Shown one piece after another: positions 1 through 5,773 of a DNA stretch of 14,737 nt; the stretch's first letter is position 1, and every line of letters begins with the position of its first letter. The notes under the pieces are model-generated. The model saw only the letters and a list, made by a program, of their open reading frames with translations. It had not been told where the DNA came from and made no database searches. Position numbers and translations under genes: made by a program. This DNA comes from DASZZV01 sp035544835. GTDB taxonomy: Bacteria > Acidobacteriota > Thermoanaerobaculia > Gp7-AA8. Where the stretch lies: positions 1 to 14,737 of the forward strand of contig DASZZV010000386.1 in the NCBI GenBank assembly GCA_035544835.1, in the 5' to 3' direction.

Positions 1-78
1 CTGGCAGGCGGTTTCAAGATCGTCTACGACCTGCTACTCCTGCGCAGCTTCAGGAAAGTGCAGGTCGAAGAAGAGTAA
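1..78 (+). CDS. C-terminal end of a membrane protein (partial, 5' end outside window)
   Basis: Frame 1 is open from the first base to a TAA at 76-78 and encodes 25 residues, LAGGFKIVYDLLLLRSFRKV followed by QVEEE. A hydrophobic stretch ending in a basic, then acidic, cytoplasmic-type tail looks like the last transmembrane helix of an integral membrane protein. A transporter of the MFS type is possible, but the piece is too short to assign. A hairpin with terminator features follows 15 nt later, which supports this being a real gene end. The family assignment is a guess. Confidence 0.55.
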   Translation: MAGGFKIVYDLLLLRSFRKVQVEEE

Positions 79-93
79 CCGGGGAGCAGGGAC

Positions 94-137
94 GCGGCCA
101 GCGCCCCCGTGCACGGGCTGCACGGCCGCGCAATTTT
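94..137 (+). terminator. Probable intrinsic terminator of the upstream gene
   Basis: GCGGCC (94-99) pairs with GGCCGC (124-129). The loop between them contains the perfect palindrome CCCGTGCACGGG (106-117). The stem is followed by CAATTTTG (131-138), a short T tract. Its position just after the stop at 78, in a 149-bp gap before the next gene, fits a rho-independent terminator. Confidence 0.5.
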
Positions 138-227
138 GCTCGGTCCCGCTTGTTTGTAAGAATTGAAGAAGCTGACAACGTTTACCCGCGCTCGGCACTT
201 CAATAGTCCTCCCTTGCGAAGAAGCAC

Positions 228-2363
228 ATGCGGGACGGATGGAGCCGATTGATGTCGTCGCCGAAGGGACTGGATTCTGAGGCACTCGCTCTGTTGGATG
301 TGCTTCCGGTACCTGTCTGGATCATCGACGCGGAGAGTCTGGCTTTCCTGGCCGTCAACAAGTGTGCGACAGCCTCCTACGGCTATTCCGTCGACGAATT
401 TCTGTCGATGACCGTTCTGGACATTCGATCGAGGTCTGAGGCCGAGCGCGTCATCGAATTCATCGAGACCACCAGAGAGGATGACGAGCGTCACGGGGTA
501 TTTCGCCATGCTCGGAAGAATGGGGAAGAGCTCGATGTGGAGATCTGGTCGCGGCCCATCACCTTCAGGGAAAGGAAGGCGCGGATTGTTACGGCTGTTG
601 ACGTCACGGGACGCGTGGAGGCTGAAAGTCACCTCCGGAGCGCCGAAGTTGACCTCCGCGAGCTCATTGCCCGGCTTGCTACATCCGAAGGGCGCTACCA
701 ATCGCTGTTCGAGCGTGTTCCCGCCGGCATCTATCGTTCGACCAGGGATGGTCGCCTCGTGGAATGCAATGCTGCCTTCGCGCGCGTTCTCGGATACGAG
801 TCGGTCGCCGACGTGATGTCCCACTCGATCTTCGATCTCTACTTCACCCTGGAGGAGCGCCACGACGCGTTGAGAAGGCTCGACGAGTCGAAGTCGCTGG
901 CCGCCTACGAGATGCCGCTCCGCAGGAAGGATGGAGAACCGGTCTGGGTGTTGATCAGCGAGACGCTCGTCGAGGATCCTCAACTCGGCGAATCTGTCAT
1001 GGAAGGGACTCTCGTCGACATCACGGAGCGTAAAGCAGCCGAGGAGCTGGCCAACCATCAGGCCTATCACGATGCCTTGACCGACCTTCCGAACCGCTGG
1101 CTCTTTCGCGATCGTCTCAGCGTCGCTCTGGGCCGGGTGCGTCGCAGAAACCTCGGTGTCTCGGTACTGGTCATCGGTCTCGATCACTTCAATCGGGTCA
1201 ATGACTCTGCCGGATATTCGGCCGGGGACATTCTTTTACGGGAGCTCTCTCAGCGACTGCTTTCGATTCTGCGTCACGAAGACACGATTGCTCGTCATGG
1301 TGGTAATGAGTTTCTGGTAGCTCTTCCGGAGATCGACGAGAAGGATCTGGTGGTCGTGTTGTCTAAGGTCCTGGCGTCGATCCGAGCGACTTTCACTCTC
1401 GGAGACCATGAAGTTTTTCTCACCGGCAGCGTCGGGGTGGCCAGCTTCCCCTCGGATGGATCGGATGCCGATGAGCTCATACGCAACGCGCAGAGCGCGA
1501 TGTACCGCGCGAAAGAAACAGGGGGCGACTCCTACCAGTTCTATACGCCGAGGGCTAACGAGCGGGTCCATGAGCGCTTGATCGTTGAATCGGCGCTGCG
1601 CAAAGCGCTGGATCGAGACGAACTGGTCGTGTATTACCAGCCGCAGCTCGACCTCCGAACCTGGAAGGTCACGGGAGCCGAGGCGCTGATCCGATGGCGC
1701 CGTGGCGGCTCACTGATCTATCCGGTCGATTTCATCAACATTGCCGAGGAGAGTGGGTTGATTATCCCCATCGGAGACTGGGTGCTGAGAACTGCCTGTC
1801 AGCAGGCCCTGGCATGGGGGATCGATCCGTCGACGCGTATACGTGTCGCTACGAATCTTTCAGCACGCCAGTTCGCCGACGGCGGTCTGGTGGACCGCAT
1901 CGAGCGAATCATCGCCGAGACCGGGATCGATCCCCGCATGCTCGATCTCGAGGTCACTGAAACGCTGGCTATGCAGGACCTGGCTCTGGCCCAGCGTGTT
2001 CTTTACCGGCTTGAGGATCTCGGTATCAGAATCTCCATGGATGATTTCGGCACAGGCTATTCATCTCTGAATTACCTGCGTCTGCTGCCCATCCACACTG
2101 TAAAGATCGACCGCTACTTCGTGGCCGATATGCATCGCAAACGCGATCGCTCCATCATCAGGGCCATTATCGAGCTCGCTCATTCGCTGGACATGAAGGT
2201 CCTTGCCGAAGGCGTCGAGACCGACGAGCAGCTCGAGGCGCTCGTGGCGCTGGGCTGCGACGAGATGCAGGGCTTCATCTACAGCAAGGCCGTGCCACCA
2301 GCGGAATTCGCCCGAATCGTCGGTTCTCCTCCGTCCTTCCTGGAACGGATCGGGCACAGCTAG
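228..2363 (+). CDS. PAS-PAS-GGDEF-EAL protein, predicted c-di-GMP phosphodiesterase with degenerate GGDEF
   Basis: A 711-residue cytoplasmic signalling protein with no evident membrane segment. Domains are PAS 1 (about 20-130), PAS 2 (about 155-270), GGDEF (about 280-437) and EAL (about 450-700). The EAL domain keeps every residue expected for hydrolysis of c-di-GMP: EALIRW (E485), N543, E575, E578, DDFGTG (D605, D606), K626, E661 and Q681. The GGDEF active-site motif is GGNEF (358-362), with Asn at the position normally Asp or Glu. The inhibitory-site RxxD (R349, D352) and the metal-site Asp (D319) remain. I infer a phosphodiesterase whose GGDEF module is regulatory (GTP or c-di-GMP binding) and whose PAS domains sense a ligand or redox state. 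The ATG at 228 has GAAGAAG upstream. An in-frame ATG at 252, preceded by GGATGGAG, is an equally good start. The gene appears to be transcribed alone. Confidence 0.93.
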   Translation: MRDGWSRLMSSPKGLDSEALALLDVLPVPVWIIDAESLAFLAVNKCATASYGYSVDEFLSMTVLDIRSRSEAERVIEFIETTREDDERHGVFRHARKNGEELDVEIWSRPITFRERKARIVTAVDVTGRVEAESHLRSAEVDLRELIARLATSEGRYQSLFERVPAGIYRSTRDGRLVECNAAFARVLGYESVADVMSHSIFDLYFTLEERHDALRRLDESKSLAAYEMPLRRKDGEPVWVLISETLVEDPQLGESVMEGTLVDITERKAAEELANHQAYHDALTDLPNRWLFRDRLSVALGRVRRRNLGVSVLVIGLDHFNRVNDSAGYSAGDILLRELSQRLLSILRHEDTIARHGGNEFLVALPEIDEKDLVVVLSKVLASIRATFTLGDHEVFLTGSVGVASFPSDGSDADELIRNAQSAMYRAKETGGDSYQFYTPRANERVHERLIVESALRKALDRDELVVYYQPQLDLRTWKVTGAEALIRWRRGGSLIYPVDFINIAEESGLIIPIGDWVLRTACQQALAWGIDPSTRIRVATNLSARQFADGGLVDRIERIIAETGIDPRMLDLEVTETLAMQDLALAQRVLYRLEDLGIRISMDDFGTGYSSLNYLRLLPIHTVKIDRYFVADMHRKRDRSIIRAIIELAHSLDMKVLAEGVETDEQLEALVALGCDEMQGFIYSKAVPPAEFARIVGSPPSFLERIGHS

Positions 2364-2378
2364 AGTTCTTGAACGACT

Positions 2379-2404
2379 AAATGCATTCAGCTGAGTCGCA
2401 TTTT
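2379..2404 (+). terminator. Weak terminator candidate after the EAL gene
   Basis: AAATGC (2379-2384) can pair with GCATTT (2398-2403), and the stem runs into a short T run (2401-2404). It lies 15 nt after the EAL stop codon. The 6-bp AT-rich stem and 13-nt loop make it a marginal terminator. Confidence 0.25.
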
Positions 2405-2441
2405 GGCGTGAATATCGCGAAAGGCCGGGCAGCGGCACGGG

Positions 2442-2549
2442 AGCGGGCACGGGCACGGGAAAGTCAAAACCGAAGGTCCGGGCACGGCGGATCGCAATTC
2501 TCCTCTCACCCGTCTTTGGGGTATTGACTTTGCCGTGCCCGTGCCCGCT
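2442..2549. repeat. Long inverted repeat with GGGCAC-rich arms (29-nt arms, 27/29 matched)
   Basis: The left arm (2442-2470) begins AGCGGGCACGGGCACGGG and continues AAAGTCAAAAC. The right arm (2521-2549) is its reverse complement apart from two mismatches. The 50-nt loop also contains a GGGCACGG copy (2480-2487), and GGCACGGG occurs just outside the left arm (2434-2441), so a GGGCAC unit is iterated. The element lies in the gene-free stretch between the EAL and BlaI genes. It could act as a transcript hairpin or be a non-autonomous mobile or REP-like unit; no coding capacity is seen. Confidence 0.85.
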
Positions 2550-2561
2550 GCGCTGGGGTGT

Positions 2562-2689
2562 CCGGAGTGGCGGCATCTTTGCCGCCTGGCCCGGCGCCGT
2601 CCCGCGGCGCCGTTCTCGTGGGGCGACCTGAATCTGGGGCGGCGGCGCGGGACGCCGCCGGGCCAGGCGACAGGATGTCGCCACTCCGG
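2562..2689. repeat. REP-like bipartite inverted repeat (arms about 44 nt)
   Basis: Arms 2562-2605 and 2647-2689 are near-perfect reverse complements with four substitutions and one single-base indel. Each arm also folds by itself: GGCGGCA-TCTT-TGCCGCC (2569-2586) in the left arm, and in the right arm, read on the minus strand, GGCGACA-TCC-TGTCGCC (2666-2682). The arms differ by a compensatory pair (G-C versus A-T), so each small hairpin stays perfectly paired. This is the layout of paired REP sequences. A related single copy lies at 11638-11659. Confidence 0.85.
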
Positions 2690-2823
2690 GGTGCTGGATT
2701 TGCGCCCCCAGGGTTTTCGGCGGCCTTTAACGAGGTCGGTTAGAAATACATCTGATCGAGTCTGAGGCTCTGCCTGTTTGTGTGACAAATCGTTGACGAA
2801 CCTGTGAACACCCATTTGAAGCC
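2690..2823. other. Intergenic stretch with nothing recognisable
   Basis: Between the REP-like element and the BlaI promoter I see no open frame with coding features, no strong hairpin and no RNA gene. Confidence 0.5.
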
Positions 2824-2868
2824 TTGACATGCTTACAAACGTAATCCAATTTGATTACAGTTGTAGTC
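2824..2868 (+). promoter_or_regulatory. Promoter and two BlaI/MecI-type operators of the repressor gene
   Basis: A consensus -35, TTGACA, lies at 2824-2829. With a 17-bp spacer the -10 would be CAATTT (2847-2852), which is weak. Downstream is a 16-bp dyad, GATTACAGTTGTAGTC (2853-2868), containing TACA-NN-TGTA, the half-site arrangement known for BlaI/MecI operators. A second, weaker dyad TTACAAACGTAA (2833-2844) lies inside the promoter spacer. The two dyad centres are 22 bp apart, about two helical turns, so both would be on the same DNA face. The arrangement predicts autorepression by the adjacent repressor. Confidence 0.65.
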
Positions 2869-2884
2869 AGTGCTTGGAGAGTCG

Positions 2885-3262
2885 ATGGGAAAGCCGCCGC
2901 AGATCTCGGATGCTGAATGGGAAGTCATGAAGGTTCTCTGGGAGCAGTCGCCGAGGACTGCCAATGAGATTGCCGAAACGCTGTGCGAGCCGATGGCCTG
3001 GCATCCCAAGACGGTCAAGACGCTGCTGGGGCGGCTGGTGAAGAAGGGCGTGATTCGATATCGCGAGGAAGGTAACCGCTACCTGTACCGACCGGCATTA
3101 CCCAGAGAGCGATACGTCGAGGAGGAATCACGCTCGTTTGTCGATCGCGTGTTCGGGGGCGCAGCGACGCCGATGCTGGTTCACTTCGTCGAGACGATGA
3201 AACTCACCGAGGATGACCTGGCTGAGCTCCGGGCCGTCCTGGACCGAAAGAAGAAGGAGTAG
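2885..3262 (+). CDS. BlaI/MecI family winged-helix transcriptional repressor
   Basis: A 125-residue protein starting MGKPPQISDAEWEVMKVLWE, with the family hallmarks ISDAEWEVMKVLW, WHPKTVKTLLGRLVKKG (recognition-helix region) and the winged segment YREEGNRYLYRP. The C-terminal half supplies the dimerisation helices. Family members bind TACA/TGTA dyads and are released when a partner M56 metalloprotease sensor (BlaR1/MecR1 type) cleaves them. I chose the ATG at 2885 because GGAG sits about 5 nt upstream and the family normally starts just before PQISDAEW; a GTG at 2870 would add five residues. The next gene, 3 nt downstream, is the start of that partner but is truncated, so the repressor seems to have lost its inducer locally. 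What it controls besides itself cannot be told here. Confidence 0.93.
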   Translation: MGKPPQISDAEWEVMKVLWEQSPRTANEIAETLCEPMAWHPKTVKTLLGRLVKKGVIRYREEGNRYLYRPALPRERYVEEESRSFVDRVFGGAATPMLVHFVETMKLTEDDLAELRAVLDRKKKE

Positions 3263-3405
3263 ATCATGCCGGCACCTCTCCCACTCCTCAGCTGGATTAT
3301 CGACGCCTCGCTCAAGGGCTCAGTCGTCATCGGACTGGTGGCCCTGATCGTTCTGGTCGCCGGTAGTCGTCTCGGCGCCCCCCAACCCCCCTCCCCGGAA
3401 TTAAC

Positions 3406-3434
3406 TTGCCCCCGTCCCCCACTTCCCCTACAAT
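3406..3434 (+). promoter_or_regulatory. Sigma-70-type promoter of the rpsF operon
   Basis: -35 TTGCCC (3406-3411), 17-bp spacer, -10 TACAAT (3429-3434). The predicted start is near 3441, giving a leader of about 93 nt before rpsF. The -10 is five of six to consensus and the spacer is optimal. The promoter sits just past the truncated M56 gene. Confidence 0.6.
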
Positions 3435-3444
3435 CACGGACCCG

Positions 3445-3460
3445 CCGACCGCCCGGTCGG
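3445..3460 (+). promoter_or_regulatory. Hairpin near the 5' end of the rpsF leader
   Basis: CCGACC (3445-3450) and GGTCGG (3455-3460) form a perfect 6-bp GC-rich stem with a GCCC loop, a few bases after the predicted transcription start. It has no T tract, so it is unlikely to be a terminator. It may stabilise the 5' end of the mRNA or be part of the leader fold. Confidence 0.4.
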
Positions 3461-3475
3461 AGGTAACTACAATCT

Positions 3476-3519
3476 GCTTTAGCTTCCTTGAGCCCCTCAG
3501 AGAGGGGTTCCGCTAGGCC
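3476..3519 (+). promoter_or_regulatory. Candidate S6:S18-binding ribosomal-protein leader (autoregulatory RNA)
   Basis: The leader folds into an outer stem (3478-3483 with 3512-3517, including two G-U pairs), an asymmetric internal loop, and an 8-bp apical stem AGCCCCUC/GAGGGGUU (3491-3498 with 3502-3509). On the 3' side, CCG (3510-3512) sits directly between the two stems. A CCG in a bulge beside an apical hairpin is the signature described for the S6:S18 mRNA-binding motif, which mimics the S18 site in 16S rRNA. It lies directly before the rpsF ribosome-binding site (AAGGAGGA, 3522-3529), where bound protein could block translation. The fold was drawn by eye from known examples. Confidence 0.5.
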
Positions 3520-3533
3520 AGAAGGAGGAATCG

Positions 3534-3989
3534 ATGAGGACTTATGAAGTCCTGTTTATCCTATCTCCGCAACTCGCGGAGCAAGACAGTACAACCCTGA
3601 TCAAAGACTTTCGGGGCATCGCTGAAAAGAGCGGTGCAACCTTCGTCAGTGAGGAAGCGTGGGGCCGTCGCCGGCTCGCCTACCCTATTGCGAAGGCATC
3701 CGAGGGCATCTACCACCTCTTCACTTTCGAGAGTGAGGAAGAGGTGCTTTCCGAGCTCGATCGCAAGATGAAGAACTCGGATCAGGTGCTTCGCCACATG
3801 ATCGTGCGCACCGATTTAGCGCACAAACGCGCCGCGAAGCTCGCCAAGCGCAACCCCAAGAAAGAGCGTCAGCGTCCCACGCCTCCGGCTATGCCTATGG
3901 CTCCCGGTGCTGTTGCTCCCTCGGTTGACCAGTCGGTTTCGACCCCGGAAGTCCCGGTGGCCGAAGAGACTGCACCCGCTGCCGAATAA
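3534..3989 (+). CDS. rpsF: 30S ribosomal protein bS6
   Basis: Begins MRTYEVLFILSP, the conserved first strand of bS6, and has the family core WGRRRLAYPIAKASEGIYHL and VLRHMIVRT. The core ends near residue 100. The remaining ~50 residues are a basic, then Pro/Ala/Val-rich, low-complexity tail, longer than in the E. coli protein. bS6 binds with bS18 to the central domain of 16S rRNA, in the small-subunit platform. A strong Shine-Dalgarno AAGGAGGA lies 4 nt before the ATG. First gene of the operon rpsF-rpsR-DUF2232-rplI. No ssb gene lies between rpsF and rpsR, unlike in many Firmicutes. Confidence 0.97.
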   Translation: MRTYEVLFILSPQLAEQDSTTLIKDFRGIAEKSGATFVSEEAWGRRRLAYPIAKASEGIYHLFTFESEEEVLSELDRKMKNSDQVLRHMIVRTDLAHKRAAKLAKRNPKKERQRPTPPAMPMAPGAVAPSVDQSVSTPEVPVAEETAPAAE

Positions 3990-4022
3990 TTGCCGACCAG
4001 AAGACAGGAGAAAGGATTCGAT

Positions 4023-4307
4023 ATGGCACCCCCGACAAGAAAATCCGGCCCGTCCTCGGGCGGAGCTGCCGGCCCCGGCGGCAAGAAGAAGTTTTTCTAT
4101 CGCCGCAAACGCGTCTGCAAGTTCTGCGTCGAGAAGCTGGAATACATCGATTACAAAGACATGAAGATGCTGCAGCAGTTCATCCCGGAGCGCGGAAAGA
4201 TTCTGCCGCGTCGTATCTCGGGCACCTGCGCTTTGCACCAGCGCAAGCTGCAGAACGCGATCAAGCGCGCCCGCACCATGGCCTTGATCCCCTTCGCAAC
4301 GGACTGA
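4023..4307 (+). CDS. rpsR: 30S ribosomal protein bS18
   Basis: A 94-residue protein with the family core IDYKDMKMLQQFI, GKILPRRISGTCALHQRKL and AIKRARTMALIPF. The N-terminal ~25 residues are a Gly/Pro/Lys-rich extension. CKFC (32-35) plus a later Cys and His recall the cysteine-containing (zinc-type) form of bS18. The ATG at 4023 is preferred over a TTG at 3990 because AGGAG lies at a suitable distance and the 11 extra residues are not family-like. It starts 33 nt after the rpsF stop. It binds 16S rRNA as a heterodimer with bS6, and the pair is the predicted ligand of the operon leader. Confidence 0.97.
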   Translation: MAPPTRKSGPSSGGAAGPGGKKKFFYRRKRVCKFCVEKLEYIDYKDMKMLQQFIPERGKILPRRISGTCALHQRKLQNAIKRARTMALIPFATD

Positions 4308-4320
4308 GGCAGCCGGCCAG

Positions 4321-5319
4321 ATGATCGAAACGACCACCGGATTCGAGCCGGTGACGGTGGCGCGTCAGGGACGCGGCAGGTTCGCGCGCAGCATCATGCT
4401 GCACTCGCTCCTCGCCGCGTTGCTTTACGTGCCGCCGCTGCAGCTCTTCATACCGACTCCCTTCTTCGACGCCGGTCTGCGTTGGGGAAGGAAAGGCGCG
4501 TGGGGAGCCGTGCTCGGAGCGGCGGCGCTGCTGGGGCTCATCGCGGCAATGTTGCGGGAGCCTGCCACGGGCATAGTCACGGTCGTGGCCAGCGTCATTT
4601 TCGAGATCGGGATTCCGGCCGTGTTCGCGACCGAGCTCATTAGAAAACGCGTTCCCTTTGGAACCGTCCTGATGTTCTCGATCTTGAGCAGCGTTCTCGG
4701 TTTTCTTTCCATCGAGCTGGTGATGCGCTCGGCATTCGGCATCTCACCCTACGCCGCTGTGGTGAGGAGTTTCCAGGAAGGATCGAAGGAGACGGTCGAG
4801 TTTTACCGGACCTCTCATCTGATCCCCGAAGAGCAGCTGCAGACCATGCAGCGACTTTCGACGACCATCGCTACCTCTTATGTTGGTCTGATGCGCGTCG
4901 TAATCACGGCGACCATGTTCCTTTTCAGCCTCGTCCTCGTGCCGAGGCTCCCGGCAGGGCAGGTCACCGGTGACACGTATCTGTTGAGGAATCTCTCGCT
5001 GCCCGATCCACTCCTCTTTGGTTTCGTTCTAGGCGGCCTGTCGCTGCTGGCGCCGGAACCCTGGCGGACCATCGGGCTCAACGTGCTCGGTGTGGTCGTG
5101 TTTTTGTACTGGCTTCAAGGGCTGGCAATCTTTCGCGCCATCCTGGCCAGGACCAAGACCGGCGTCTTCGGAACCATCTTCGCCTTCGTGATGGTGGCCG
5201 TTCTGACGCCGTATCTGATCGCGCCGTTCATTCTCTTCTTAACGGGTTTGTTCGACCCATTTTTTGATTTCAGACATTTCAACCGAAAGGATGACTCCGA
5301 TGAAAGTGATATTGACTGA
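4321..5319 (+). CDS. DUF2232-type multi-pass membrane protein (YybS-like)
   Basis: A 332-residue protein with about eight predicted membrane helices, roughly at residues 25-45, 60-78, 84-106, 112-135, 186-208, 230-245, 251-274 and 281-311, and an acidic C-terminus (KDDSDESDID). Position and topology match the DUF2232 family, which in many bacteria sits between the S6/S18 genes and rplI. Its biochemical role is unknown; some members resemble ECF-transporter substrate-binding subunits, which is only an analogy. The gene starts 13 nt after rpsR with a poor ribosome-binding site, so it is probably translationally coupled. Its last 20 nt overlap the start of rplI. Confidence 0.8.
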   Translation: MIETTTGFEPVTVARQGRGRFARSIMLHSLLAALLYVPPLQLFIPTPFFDAGLRWGRKGAWGAVLGAAALLGLIAAMLREPATGIVTVVASVIFEIGIPAVFATELIRKRVPFGTVLMFSILSSVLGFLSIELVMRSAFGISPYAAVVRSFQEGSKETVEFYRTSHLIPEEQLQTMQRLSTTIATSYVGLMRVVITATMFLFSLVLVPRLPAGQVTGDTYLLRNLSLPDPLLFGFVLGGLSLLAPEPWRTIGLNVLGVVVFLYWLQGLAIFRAILARTKTGVFGTIFAFVMVAVLTPYLIAPFILFLTGLFDPFFDFRHFNRKDDSDESDID

Positions 5320-5758
5320 TGAGATTCGGGGCCTCGGCGGACGCGGCGAAGTCGTTCAGGTAAAGGACGGCTACGCCCGAAACTACCTGTTTCCCAAGCA
5401 GCTGGCCCGAGAGGCAACACCCGGAAATCTCAAAGCCGCTGAACAGGACCGCAAGAAGTGGGCTCTTCTCACGCAGCAGGAAAAAGAAACCGCATCAGGC
5501 GCCGCTCAGAAGATCGAGGGCATGAAGATCGTCGTGCACAAGCGCGCCGGCAACGAGGGAACTCTGTTTGGTTCCGTCACCTCCTCCGAGATTGCTGATG
5601 CTCTGCATGCTCAGGGATACGAGGTCGACAAGCGCCGCATCGAGCTGAGCCATCCCATCAAGGCTCTCGGACTGCATGAGGTCGATGTGCGCCTGCACCG
5701 CGAAGTCTCGGCGCACATTCAGGTCGAAGTTTTGCCCCTGGGCGAAGCGGAAGCGTAA
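5300..5758 (+). CDS. rplI: 50S ribosomal protein bL9
   Basis: A 152-residue protein starting MKVILTDEIRGLGGRGEVVQ, with the diagnostic VKDGYARNYLFPK (21-33) of the rRNA-binding N-terminal domain, a long connecting helix (about 41-75) and a C-terminal domain containing LFGSVTSSEIADAL and HPIKALGLHEVDVRLH. bL9 binds 23S rRNA near the L1 stalk and influences frame maintenance. I chose the ATG at 5300 because the family begins MKVIL and GAAAGG ends 9 nt before it; an ATG at 5291 would have no spacer. The start lies within the end of the DUF2232 gene, which suggests coupling. Confidence 0.97.
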   Translation: MKVILTDEIRGLGGRGEVVQVKDGYARNYLFPKQLAREATPGNLKAAEQDRKKWALLTQQEKETASGAAQKIEGMKIVVHKRAGNEGTLFGSVTSSEIADALHAQGYEVDKRRIELSHPIKALGLHEVDVRLHREVSAHIQVEVLPLGEAEA

Positions 5759-5773
5759 GATTTGAATTACTGA

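Larger units (their letters stand above)
3266..3466 (+). pseudogene. Truncated BlaR1/MecR1-like M56 sensor protease (N-terminal remnant)
   Basis: The frame starts 3 nt after the repressor stop, with the repressor's GAAGGAG end serving as ribosome-binding site. The first ~38 residues (LLSWIIDASLKGSVVIGLVALIVLVAG, then SRLGA) resemble the first transmembrane helix of M56 antirepressor proteases. From about 3378 the sequence becomes C-rich intergenic DNA: the frame continues as Pro/Arg-rich residues and stops at 3466. Intact relatives have several membrane helices and an HExxH zinc site, and none of that is present. I read it as a deletion remnant. A 66-residue membrane microprotein could still be made. 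The next operon's promoter lies inside the aberrant tail. Confidence 0.7.

Noticed and set aside
24..1187. 387-codon open frame on the minus strand opposite the PAS-GGDEF gene
   Set aside because: It is antisense to a clear multi-domain protein, its translation has no family-like motif, and it arises from codon bias in GC-rich DNA.
2442..2689. CRISPR-like array
   Set aside because: Repeats are inverted rather than regularly spaced direct repeats, and no spacers are present.
2061..2830. Open frames on both strands across the repeat-filled gap after the EAL gene
   Set aside because: Their translations are Arg/Pro-rich products of the palindromic repeats, with no plausible start context or domain.
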